Shown in pieces: positions 7,737-15,165 of a stretch of 64,000 nt of DNA. Made by a program: the position numbers and the translations under genes. Position 1 is the first letter of the stretch. Each line of letters starts with the position of its first letter. The DNA comes from JAGOUU01 sp964609155 (lineage in GTDB: Bacteria; Pseudomonadota; Gammaproteobacteria; JAGOUU01). Below the pieces are notes generated by a model, which had not been told where the DNA came from, did no database searches, and worked only from the letters and a program-made list of their open reading frames with translations. The DNA is taken from NCBI GenBank assembly GCA_964609155.1, contig CAZSRF010000006.1, forward strand, positions 7,131-71,130, in the 5' to 3' direction.

Positions 7737-8747
7737 ATGCCAAAACAAACTGAATCCGCTATGCGTCCTGTAACTCCTATTGCTGCTCCTGTAGGTTCTC
7801 CTGAAAGCTCTCCTGTGCGTTGCATTACTCCACCTCCCCGTTATTCTCTTGTTATGCCTATTAGAAGTTCTGTAATCCCTGAAGGCTTAACGTCTTCTCA
7901 AGTTAAGGACCACTTTAAGGAAATGCTGAAGAGTACCGAACAATTTAATTTACTACCAAATCAAAAGCCTGCAACGCCATTGGTTCCAGCTCATAGTATC
8001 TATCACTTAAAAGCTTTGAGAACTCTGTTGTTAGATGACTCTCGTATGGGGCATACCCATGAATATCTTGATGATTGTATAATTCGTCCTTGTGCTTCGG
8101 GAGAATCTATCGTTAGATATGTAGTTAGTGCAGATTGGATGTGTAAATTAGGGTTTGTAGGTTCCAGTAAAACAGGTACTTGTACACATCCTTGGTTAAA
8201 CGATATGCAGCTATGCCATGCTGCTGGAGACTTTATTGTTCGTTTGGATGCAGGTAGAGCGAAAATTAAAGCTATTAATAATGAATCAGGTCACTATTTA
8301 TCAGATTTTGCTAGTCTAAGAGCTGTTCTCCTTGTATTGAGTCATAACGAAGAATGCTTAGATGAACAGATAAGGATAAGTTATTTTTGTGATGGGGCAA
8401 CTGTATCAGTGGACTTTTCTAAAGCTGAAATTTTAGAGTTAGGTCGAGCAATTCAAAGAAACTTTCCCTCTATTAGCATACCAGAGCAGTTGGAGACAAT
8501 AGTCTCTAAAGGAAGACATGGAGGAAGACGCCCACAACACAGTGAGACAAGTGGACTAGGGATTGCACGGGGGTTATTTGCAGGGGCAGGGGGAGATGAC
8601 CCTGCAGTAGCACAACTCTGGTCGTACGCAGCAGCAGCAGATACAACCGTCACAAGGTCACTTCTTTCAATGTCGTTCCCTCCGCTTGCTGCTTCTGGCA
8701 GTGCTGAGGGCGATACCACCCACCGAGCAAAGCGAGTTTGCAGATAG
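7737..8747 (+). CDS. Unknown effector-like protein, paralogue of the gene at 6634; Ser/Thr-Pro-rich N-terminus
   Basis: 336 residues, family not recognised. A GAGG ribosome site lies six bases before the ATG. Residues 1-45 are rich in Pro with several S/T-P sites (VTP, GSP, SSPVR, ITPPP). The middle (about 85-260) shares its motif order with the divergent neighbour: a predicted helix ending in LLLDDS, RYVVS, ASLRAVLLVL, SKAEILELGRAIQRNF and PEQLETIVS. The final 75 residues are Gly/Ala-rich and are encoded by markedly more GC-rich DNA than the rest of the gene. They end in a basic cluster (HRAKRVCR). No enzyme motif was identified. A secreted effector is plausible but unproven. Confidence 0.6.
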   Translation: MPKQTESAMRPVTPIAAPVGSPESSPVRCITPPPRYSLVMPIRSSVIPEGLTSSQVKDHFKEMLKSTEQFNLLPNQKPATPLVPAHSIYHLKALRTLLLDDSRMGHTHEYLDDCIIRPCASGESIVRYVVSADWMCKLGFVGSSKTGTCTHPWLNDMQLCHAAGDFIVRLDAGRAKIKAINNESGHYLSDFASLRAVLLVLSHNEECLDEQIRISYFCDGATVSVDFSKAEILELGRAIQRNFPSISIPEQLETIVSKGRHGGRRPQHSETSGLGIARGLFAGAGGDDPAVAQLWSYAAAADTTVTRSLLSMSFPPLAASGSAEGDTTHRAKRVCR

Positions 8748-8755
8748 TCTAAAGA

Positions 8756-10942
8756 TTAAATACCATAATACCGTCTGATAGTATTATATATCAAAGGAAC
8801 AGCCCGCTCAGCCGCAGCTGCAGCGGGGCTTCTGTAAGCTATAATAAACCTCATTATGTCACCTCTGTGCGAAGCTGCGAGTCTTAACGTGCTATGGGTA
8901 GCAGTATAAGCGGCAGGGAGTACTGTTTGGGCATAGTGAGTGATTATCTTTAGAGGATGAGATGGTGGAAGTGTAGATGGCGCGTGAGTGCGGCTCTCGG
9001 AAAAGCTATCCGTTTTAATTGTTTTGAATCCCGCCTCTTTTGCCGATATAGGCAGGCCATAAACAGTTTGAGTTAGATCAGAGGGGCTAGCATCAGAAGA
9101 ATCACCTTCAACCGCAGATATTTTTGGGGCTAGTAATTGTTCATACATATCTCTGATTCTGTCTTCATCGCTTTTAATGCTTTGTGCTCCGGAATCAGGC
9201 GTTTTAGGTAATGCTTCGTCTACTTCTGCTCGCGTGGTATGGGTTCTCACAGTTTGTGAAAATAATTCTACTATATAATCTTGAGGGATTGCAGAGTAGA
9301 ATTGAGATTTTGCTGCAACAGGTAATATATGCATAAGCTTGTGGAAATTAAGTAGATCGCCATCTATAAGTTTAGATAGCTTGCCATTTTCAACCAACAT
9401 TTCAGTGAATTTTTTGATATTGTCTATGTTAATAACGCTAAATGAACAAAACTGAAATAATAGATCTTCTAGGCTCTCAGTTAAGATATTTAAAGCAGTT
9501 AATCCGAGTTTAGCCACAAAAATGTGCTTATCAAATTTACATGCATCTAGCCAAGCCAAGAGATCTGTTTTATTTCGAATAAGAGTCCAAATACCCCAGC
9601 TACGGTATGTTATTAAATCTAATGCCTGAGTTAAGGCTATTGCTTGCTCAACATTGTTACAAAGACTATATAAAGTCTGTAAAGTCGATGGGGAGTTAAT
9701 TAAATTATAGATATTTCTTTTATCAATGCAGTTAATAATGTTGCATGCACTCTTAAAATATTTCTCTGTAGAAAGCTCTGCATGATCGGCTGAGTGTTTA
9801 AGAACCGCGTGCATGATCTCAATTAAGGTTGCAACGTTCTGAATCGTTTTATTAAAGCAAGAGTAGTATAAAAGATTAAGTTCATGCCATGAACTATCAG
9901 GTATTAGGTTTAATAATGAAATGATTTCTAAACCATTCGTAGGGTTAAGATGTTCTGAGAATCGTAGGTGCTGTAAGAGTTGACTTCGATCAGAAATGGG
10001 TATTAGCCTAAGAATGTTTTCGAGATCTCGAAAATTTTTGACTTTATCTGAAAAGTTAGAATTAACCATGAATAAATGAATAATGATATGTAGTCTAAAA
10101 GCCATGGGAAACATTTGTATAATTAAGCTAAACTCAAAAATATTTTCTATAGAGGAGAGGGAAGTAGAATTTAGGCTTTTTATAAAAATTTCTTTAGTAT
10201 GCATTACTAATTCAAAGTCGAAAGCATCAATAGTTTCGACTTGCGGATCTGGTAAAAGCTGTAGAATATATAAAATCTTGGATAATTGATCAGGGAGTAA
10301 GCTTAATGTTTTTGTACATTGAGGGTACAGAGAAGATAAATCTTTAACAAATGAATTATCAGACAGTGAACCAGTAATGTCTGGTATGGGTTCTTCAATA
10401 TGATCTAACAAAGACTTTTTTTTAATTAATAATTCTGTTAATAGATGAGTGGTATCACTAGAAATAATTTTAGCAATATTTCCAAGTTGTATTTGATCTA
10501 AATCCAGTTTTAAATTTGCTCTACAGAGCAAAAAAACTAAAGCTTCGGTAGATGTTAAATTTGCCAAAAAGGCATTAAGTCTAATAAGATCGAGTTTACG
10601 TTGTAAAAACTCTGGGTCTATTTCGCGTAGAAATAATAAACGATCTGGAAAAACAATAAATATTTTAAATAATTCATCACAGCTAATAAGATCATGGTTA
10701 TGCCGAAGTATTTCTGTAAACTCTCTTGTGAGATTTGTTTTAATTGCTGAATTGTCTTCTGCTGTAATACGATTGATATAATCTTCAATTGTATCTTTGA
10801 TGGTGTCTAAAGTTCTTATCGGACTATCCTCAATAGGAGAAACAATAGTTTCATGCATGAGAAAAGGTATTGTGCGCTCTGAATGAGCGTCCATGTCTGC
10901 AGTTAGTTCCTGTTCGTCTTCTGTAAGCACAGACTTGGGCAT
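8756..10942 (-). CDS. Unknown large alpha-helical protein (728 aa), effector candidate
   Basis: I do not recognise this protein. It is acidic at the N-terminus, then a long run of Leu/Ile-rich predicted helices from about residue 45 to 600 with no signal peptide or clear membrane segment, as in a helical-repeat scaffold. From about 600 onward it is low-complexity and polar (with KTPDSG and GDSSDASPSD). It ends in an Ala-rich amphipathic stretch (RSPAAAAAERAVP) and IRRYYGI. The N-terminal region has SPIR, a minimal proline-directed kinase site. The 3' end is more GC-rich than the body. It is convergent with the gene at 7737, with 8 bases between the stops. The grouping with two other unknown genes suggests an accessory island. 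Confidence 0.6.
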   Translation of the reverse strand: MPKSVLTEDEQELTADMDAHSERTIPFLMHETIVSPIEDSPIRTLDTIKDTIEDYINRITAEDNSAIKTNLTREFTEILRHNHDLISCDELFKIFIVFPDRLLFLREIDPEFLQRKLDLIRLNAFLANLTSTEALVFLLCRANLKLDLDQIQLGNIAKIISSDTTHLLTELLIKKKSLLDHIEEPIPDITGSLSDNSFVKDLSSLYPQCTKTLSLLPDQLSKILYILQLLPDPQVETIDAFDFELVMHTKEIFIKSLNSTSLSSIENIFEFSLIIQMFPMAFRLHIIIHLFMVNSNFSDKVKNFRDLENILRLIPISDRSQLLQHLRFSEHLNPTNGLEIISLLNLIPDSSWHELNLLYYSCFNKTIQNVATLIEIMHAVLKHSADHAELSTEKYFKSACNIINCIDKRNIYNLINSPSTLQTLYSLCNNVEQAIALTQALDLITYRSWGIWTLIRNKTDLLAWLDACKFDKHIFVAKLGLTALNILTESLEDLLFQFCSFSVINIDNIKKFTEMLVENGKLSKLIDGDLLNFHKLMHILPVAAKSQFYSAIPQDYIVELFSQTVRTHTTRAEVDEALPKTPDSGAQSIKSDEDRIRDMYEQLLAPKISAVEGDSSDASPSDLTQTVYGLPISAKEAGFKTIKTDSFSESRTHAPSTLPPSHPLKIITHYAQTVLPAAYTATHSTLRLAASHRGDIMRFIIAYRSPAAAAAERAVPLIYNTIRRYYGI

Positions 10943-11070
10943 ATTTTACTCCTGTGAATGAATGAAATTCTATACTACATTAAATTAAACTAATATTAAA
11001 ATTTTTGTGTTTATAGGGTACTTAATAGTATTTAATAGTACTTGAGTGTAGAGAATGGAATGCACAGATA

Positions 11071-11931
11071 TCAAAAGTTTTGACAGTGCTTGCAAAATAC
11101 AGTAGTGCGCCCTTGTTGTTTAATAGAGCACAAAATATGATGGCATTTTATACATGGTTTGCCACTACGGCCATATGCTGCAAGTTTTTGCTTGAAATAT
11201 CCTGGCTTACCATCGATATTTATAAAATCTTTCAGCGTAGTGCCACCATTTTCAATAGCAATAGTCAATACTTTTTGAATTTGTTTAACAAGTTCTTGCC
11301 ATTTGTTTAATGTTAAATCACAAGCAGGCTTTAAGGGGTGAATACCAGCGTGAAATAATGATTCTGTAGCATAAATATTACCCACACCAACAACCACGTT
11401 ATTTGACATAATAAAAGCTTTTATAGGTGTTTTCTTATTTTTTGCTGCAAGGAGTAAATGTTCTGCATTAAAATCAGGTGTCAGTGGCTCAGGGCCCAAG
11501 TGCTTAAATCTTGAATGACTGTCTAGTTGATGATGTTCTATCCAAAATATGGCGCCAAACCTTCTAGCATCATTGTAACGAATAATTTTATTATTATTTA
11601 AACAGATATCCACATGATCATGTTTTTTTAAGGGGGTGTCTTGGTGAGTTATTCTTAAATTACCTGACATGCCAAGATGTATGGCTAAGATATCTGGAGG
11701 GGGTGATTTAATGTTTGTGGAGGTAGAGGTTTTTTTTATAATTTCAAATAATAAATATTTACCACGACGCTTGATGTCACTGATTGTGCGATTAGACAGC
11801 AGATTATTTAAATACGGCGGTACGGGCCAACGCAGCAGAGGTTGTCTAATTATTATATTATGAATAACCGTATTTTTAGCATGTGGAAGTAACCCGCGTC
11901 TGGTTGTTTCAATCTCGGGGAGTTCAGGCAT
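11071..11931 (-). CDS. mutM: Formamidopyrimidine-DNA glycosylase
   Basis: 286 residues beginning PELPEIETTRRGL, where the Pro after Met is the catalytic imino nucleophile and E3 the partner acid. Near the C-terminus there is VGVGNIYATE (the H2TH region) and a zinc finger C-x2-C-x16-C-x2-C (CIKC...CKHC). It excises 8-oxoguanine and FaPy lesions and nicks the abasic site. It is about ten residues longer than typical because of an internal insertion near residue 50. The neighbours rpmG and rpmB lie upstream on the same strand. Confidence 0.95.
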   Translation of the reverse strand: MPELPEIETTRRGLLPHAKNTVIHNIIIRQPLLRWPVPPYLNNLLSNRTISDIKRRGKYLLFEIIKKTSTSTNIKSPPPDILAIHLGMSGNLRITHQDTPLKKHDHVDICLNNNKIIRYNDARRFGAIFWIEHHQLDSHSRFKHLGPEPLTPDFNAEHLLLAAKNKKTPIKAFIMSNNVVVGVGNIYATESLFHAGIHPLKPACDLTLNKWQELVKQIQKVLTIAIENGGTTLKDFINIDGKPGYFKQKLAAYGRSGKPCIKCHHILCSIKQQGRTTVFCKHCQNF

Positions 11932-11971
11932 AATAACCTATATGTACCCAACGCACGCGGGTTGGTAGGTA

Positions 11972-12136
11972 CTACTTAATTTTATCTTCTACGTATTCAG
12001 CGTGTTTATTTGCTACAGGATCAAATTTTTTACGTTTTAATTTATCCGGAGTATTACGCTTATTTTTCGTTGTAGTGTAAAAATGGTGACTTATGCTAGA
12101 ACGCATTTTAATCTTAACTCTTGTCGTGTTAGCCAT
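11972..12136 (-). CDS. rpmG: 50S ribosomal protein L33
   Basis: A 54-codon gene found by translating the minus strand: it starts MANTTRVKIKMRSS, contains FYTTTKNKRNTP and ends in DPVANKHAEY plus a short tail. These are standard L33 features. It carries no zinc-binding CxxC pairs, so this is the Cys-free (C-minus) form, usual in gammaproteobacteria. It lies 17 bases downstream of rpmB, the conserved rpmB-rpmG order. Confidence 0.96.
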   Translation of the reverse strand: MANTTRVKIKMRSSISHHFYTTTKNKRNTPDKLKRKKFDPVANKHAEYVEDKIK

Positions 12137-12153
12137 GTTAGCCTCTTAATTTT

Positions 12154-12384
12154 TTAAACTTGCTGTTCTTTCATTTTTTTTAAAACGGCTTCAATACCAT
12201 TTTTATTAATCGTACGCATTCCACTGGCTGATACTCTTAATGTTACAAAACGTTTTTCAGCTTCTAACCAAAAACGCTTTTTGTGTAGATTAACTTTAAA
12301 CTTTCTTTTAGTTTTATTATTAGCATGTGAAACATTGTTACCAGAAAGTATTTTTTTTCCGGTTACTTGACATCTTCTTGGCAT
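12154..12384 (-). CDS. rpmB: 50S ribosomal protein L28
   Basis: 76 residues beginning MPRRCQVTGKKILSGNNVSHANNKTKR, with FWLEAEKRFVTLRVSASGMRTI, both hallmark L28 segments. It binds 23S rRNA in the large subunit. It is the first gene of the rpmB-rpmG pair. The GGGG ahead of the ATG can act as the ribosome site. Confidence 0.97.
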   Translation of the reverse strand: MPRRCQVTGKKILSGNNVSHANNKTKRKFKVNLHKKRFWLEAEKRFVTLRVSASGMRTINKNGIEAVLKKMKEQQV

Positions 12385-12670
12385 ACGCCGCCCCTATACA
12401 TAACTTGAATATTGATACTAAACAAAGATTTATACCAGATTCTAGCAATAATTACAACTTTTATATGATTATATATTTTAGTAGGACTAATAGTCGTTTG
12501 TAAGTCAGCTTGGTATTTTGGTTAAAATTTAGATTGAGAGCTGCTTCAGGCCTAACTATGTATAGGGAATGTTAATAGCAATGGTGATGGCTGCGAAAAT
12601 TATTTTAAAAAATAACAGATTCATGCATAATAACTCTTTAATAGTATTCATAAATTTGCAGGGTGTAAAT

Positions 12671-13129
12671 GTGAAAATAAGTGTCAAAATTTTGGACCCA
12701 AGATTGGGTAATGCTGGTGGGTTTCCAATGCCGGCGTATGCGACTCAAGGCTCAGCAGGATTAGATTTAAGAGCATGTCTTACAGAATCTCTGTGTTTAG
12801 AGCCGGGGGCAACTTATTTGATTAGCACTGGAATGTCTATCTATCTAGCAGATCCTGGGTATGCAGCAATGATTTTACCTAGATCGGGTTTAGGTCATAA
12901 AAACGGTATTGTATTAGGTAATTTAGTTGGATTAATTGACTCGGATTATCAGGGGCCGTTAATGGTCTCATGTTGGAATAGAGGCAATGATCATTTTACT
13001 ATACAACCAGGTGATAGAATTGCTCAGTTAGTTATTGTCCCAGTGGTACAAGCTGAGTTTAATATGGTTGATGATTTCGTGCAAACCCAACGTGGTGAGG
13101 GCGGTTTTGGTCACTCTGGTCGGGTGTAA
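12671..13129 (+). CDS. dut: Deoxyuridine 5'-triphosphate nucleotidohydrolase
   Basis: 152 residues if GTG 12671 is used, which matches the E. coli enzyme. The frame is open upstream to 12569, but the extra N-terminus has no family counterpart, and an AGGGTG element precedes the GTG. All five dUTPase motifs are visible: GSAGLDLRA, PRSGLGHKNGI, GLIDSDYQGPL, GDRIAQL and the C-terminal RGEGGFGHSG lid. It hydrolyses dUTP to dUMP and keeps uracil out of DNA. The algC-like gene starts 2 bases after the stop, the gammaproteobacterial dut-algC arrangement. Confidence 0.96.
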   Translation: MKISVKILDPRLGNAGGFPMPAYATQGSAGLDLRACLTESLCLEPGATYLISTGMSIYLADPGYAAMILPRSGLGHKNGIVLGNLVGLIDSDYQGPLMVSCWNRGNDHFTIQPGDRIAQLVIVPVVQAEFNMVDDFVQTQRGEGGFGHSGRV

Positions 13130-13131
13130 AT

Positions 13132-14544
13132 ATGTTAGACGAGAGTAACTCACCTTCTATTTTTGATATTCCAAGGGAAATATTTCGTGCTTACGATATC
13201 CGTGGTATAGCTGGAAAGCAACTGACAGAGTATGTTGCTGAACAAATCGGCTTAGCTTTGGGTACGCAGGCTCAAGTTCAAGATTGTAAAACTATAGTTA
13301 TTGCGCGTGATGGTAGATTATCTGGCCCAAGTTTGTGGGCTGCTTTAACCAGAGGTCTGCTTGCTTCAGGTATTAATATAATTGATGTAGGTATGGTACC
13401 GACACCTGTTTTATATTTCGCTACGCATTTTTATCAAACTCATTGTGGTGCAATGTTAACAGGAAGTCACAACCCCGCAGAATACAATGGCGTTAAAATG
13501 ATTATTGCAGGGAAGACTATCTCTGGCAATCAAGTGCAAAAACTTTATCAGCGGATTATAGAACAAGATTATTATTATAATACGGGTAGTTACCAAGAAA
13601 ATGTTATTATAGACCATTATATTCAGGATGTTTTATCAAAGATAAAATTGAATAATAAGTTAAAGGTAGTTATAGATTGTGGCAATGGGATTGCTGGGGT
13701 CATTGCTCCTAAGTTATTTCGTGCTTTAGGTTGTGAAGTTATTTCTTTATTTCAAGAGGTTGATGGCAACTTTCCTAACCATCACCCCGATCCTAGTAAA
13801 TTAGAAAATTTAACAGTATTAAAAAATACTGTGTTAGAACAAAAAGCAGATTTGGGTTTAGCTTTTGATGGCGATGCTGATAGACTAGGGATAGTTACAA
13901 ATACGGGGGAATTGGTCTTACCCGATAGACAGATGATGTTGTTTTCTAGGGCTATTTTAAATAATAACCCCGGAGCTACTATAGTCTATGATGTAAAATG
14001 CAGCAGTCATTTAAAAGACTTTATTGCTCGTTGTGGTGGAAATCCCTATATGTGGAAAACTGGACATTCTTATATAAAAAATAAAATGTTGGATACTGGG
14101 GCATTATTAGCAGGCGAGATGTCGGGGCATATTTTTTTCAAAGAACGCTGGTATGGTTTTGATGATGCTTTGTATTCAGGGGCCAGATTATTAGAAGTTG
14201 TAGCAAATGATTATCCTGATAAACTGCTACAAGAATTAATTGCTGAACTACCAAATAGTATTAATACACCAGAATTAAATATAGACATCTCCGATAGTGA
14301 AAAATTTGTTTTTATAGAAAATCTCATCAATAATAATGATTTCAAGGATTATGTTAATTTAATTAATATAGATGGATTAAGAGTTGAGTTTCCTGACGGA
14401 TGGGGGCTTATTCGTGCGTCGAATACTACTCCATGTCTGGTATTACGTTTTGAAGCTAGATCACAAGAAGCGCTGGTAATAATAATAGAAGAGTTCAAAA
14501 GAAATATACGATTAATTAATAAGAATCTAATCTTTAATTTTTAA
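13132..14544 (+). CDS. algC: Phosphomannomutase/phosphoglucomutase (AlgC/ManB)
   Basis: 470 residues of the alpha-D-phosphohexomutase family. IFRAYDIRGIAG is at the N-terminus; the phosphoserine loop TGSHNPAEYNG, the metal-binding DGDADRLG, the sugar-specificity loop GEMSGHIFF, and a phosphate-binding RASNTTPCLVLRFEA near the C-terminus follow. It interconverts the 1- and 6-phosphates of mannose or glucose and so feeds LPS and exopolysaccharide precursors. It is translationally tight with dut (2-base gap). Confidence 0.92.
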   Translation: MLDESNSPSIFDIPREIFRAYDIRGIAGKQLTEYVAEQIGLALGTQAQVQDCKTIVIARDGRLSGPSLWAALTRGLLASGINIIDVGMVPTPVLYFATHFYQTHCGAMLTGSHNPAEYNGVKMIIAGKTISGNQVQKLYQRIIEQDYYYNTGSYQENVIIDHYIQDVLSKIKLNNKLKVVIDCGNGIAGVIAPKLFRALGCEVISLFQEVDGNFPNHHPDPSKLENLTVLKNTVLEQKADLGLAFDGDADRLGIVTNTGELVLPDRQMMLFSRAILNNNPGATIVYDVKCSSHLKDFIARCGGNPYMWKTGHSYIKNKMLDTGALLAGEMSGHIFFKERWYGFDDALYSGARLLEVVANDYPDKLLQELIAELPNSINTPELNIDISDSEKFVFIENLINNNDFKDYVNLINIDGLRVEFPDGWGLIRASNTTPCLVLRFEARSQEALVIIIEEFKRNIRLINKNLIFNF

Positions 14545-14570
14545 AAGATAATTGTAAATGGAGTTTTAAA

Positions 14571-14999
14571 ATGGCTAAATTAAATTTAATGGATATTTAT
14601 TTTTTTACAGTAGCCATTATGGCATTGTGGTTTTTATTTTTGAGTATTAATGTTATTAGAAACAGACGTCAAGTAAGAGTTCTCTATGGCTCTGGTGATA
14701 ATCTTCGTTTCAATAGTGTTATTCGTGCTCATGCAAATTTTGCTGAATATGTCCCTCTTAATTTAATATTGCTCTATGCAGTTGCTTATTATAACCCCAG
14801 CTCTTGGTTTTTTATTTTATTGTGTAGCTTGTTAGCTATAAGCAGAGTATGCCACAGTATAGGGTTATTAAAATTTGAAACGATTATAGTCGATGGTAAG
14901 CCAACGCCTAATTTATTACCAAGAATGTTTGGGATGATTGGTACCTTTTTAGTAATGATTTTGTCAATTAGTTACCTTGTTTGTGTCATAATATTTTAA
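14571..14999 (+). CDS. MAPEG family membrane protein (YecN-like)
   Basis: 142 residues with four predicted membrane helices. The MAPEG pattern is present: RxRxxVxYGxGD (RNRRQVRVLYGSGD), then RAHANFAEYVPLNLILL, and a C-terminal RMFGMIGTF. Family members include glutathione transferases and peroxidases. The bacterial YecN branch is uncharacterised, so substrate and role cannot be stated. It lies 26 bases after algC and may be co-transcribed. Confidence 0.85.
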   Translation: MAKLNLMDIYFFTVAIMALWFLFLSINVIRNRRQVRVLYGSGDNLRFNSVIRAHANFAEYVPLNLILLYAVAYYNPSSWFFILLCSLLAISRVCHSIGLLKFETIIVDGKPTPNLLPRMFGMIGTFLVMILSISYLVCVIIF

Positions 15000-15039
15000 A
15001 CCAGTTGTAATCTGTAACCCATTGTTTTTTATTTTCCGG

Positions 15040-15061
15040 AAAAAACAACCGGTTGTTTTTT
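15040..15061. repeat. Perfect 22-bp palindrome (upstream operator-like site)
   Basis: The core AACAACCGGTTGTT is extended by A/T runs to a perfect dyad of 22 bases, centred between 15050 and 15051. A second, shorter copy is centred 32 bases downstream, about three helical turns, so bound dimers would face the same side of the DNA. Confidence 0.7.
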
Positions 15062-15073
15062 GGAAAAATTACA

Positions 15074-15091
15074 AAAACAACCGGTTGTTTT
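15074..15091. repeat. Perfect 18-bp palindrome abutting the -35 box
   Basis: The same AACAACCGGTTGTT core as the site at 15040. It ends two bases before the -35 hexamer of the promoter at 15093, a position suited to repression or class II activation. Confidence 0.7.
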
Positions 15092-15092
15092 A

Positions 15093-15120
15093 TTGAAAAA
15101 CAAATCCCTTCTACTATAAT
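15093..15120 (+). promoter_or_regulatory. Sigma-70-type promoter for the AAA_14/DUF4143 gene
   Basis: TTGAAA (15093-15098) and a perfect TATAAT (15115-15120) are 16 bases apart. The predicted start is near 15127, leaving a leader of about 40 bases before ATG 15166. The twin palindromes are directly upstream. Confidence 0.6.
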
Positions 15121-15165
15121 AAGAATTAACAGACTAATTAAATAATTAAATTAACTTAATTCTGT

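Noticed and set aside
12397..12425. A -35/-10 pair (TTGTTT, 17 bases, TATGTA) upstream of rpmB on the minus strand
   Set aside because: The start would fall about six bases before the ATG, downstream of the only ribosome site, so it cannot be the working promoter.
12569..12670. Extended N-terminus of dUTPase
   Set aside because: The extra 34 residues have no counterpart in the family, and GTG 12671 with its ribosome site gives the standard length.
15040..15061. The palindrome as a terminator of the upstream MAPEG gene
   Set aside because: The dyad has no loop, the stem is mostly A-T and a second copy abuts a promoter; an operator explains both copies better. Termination is not excluded.
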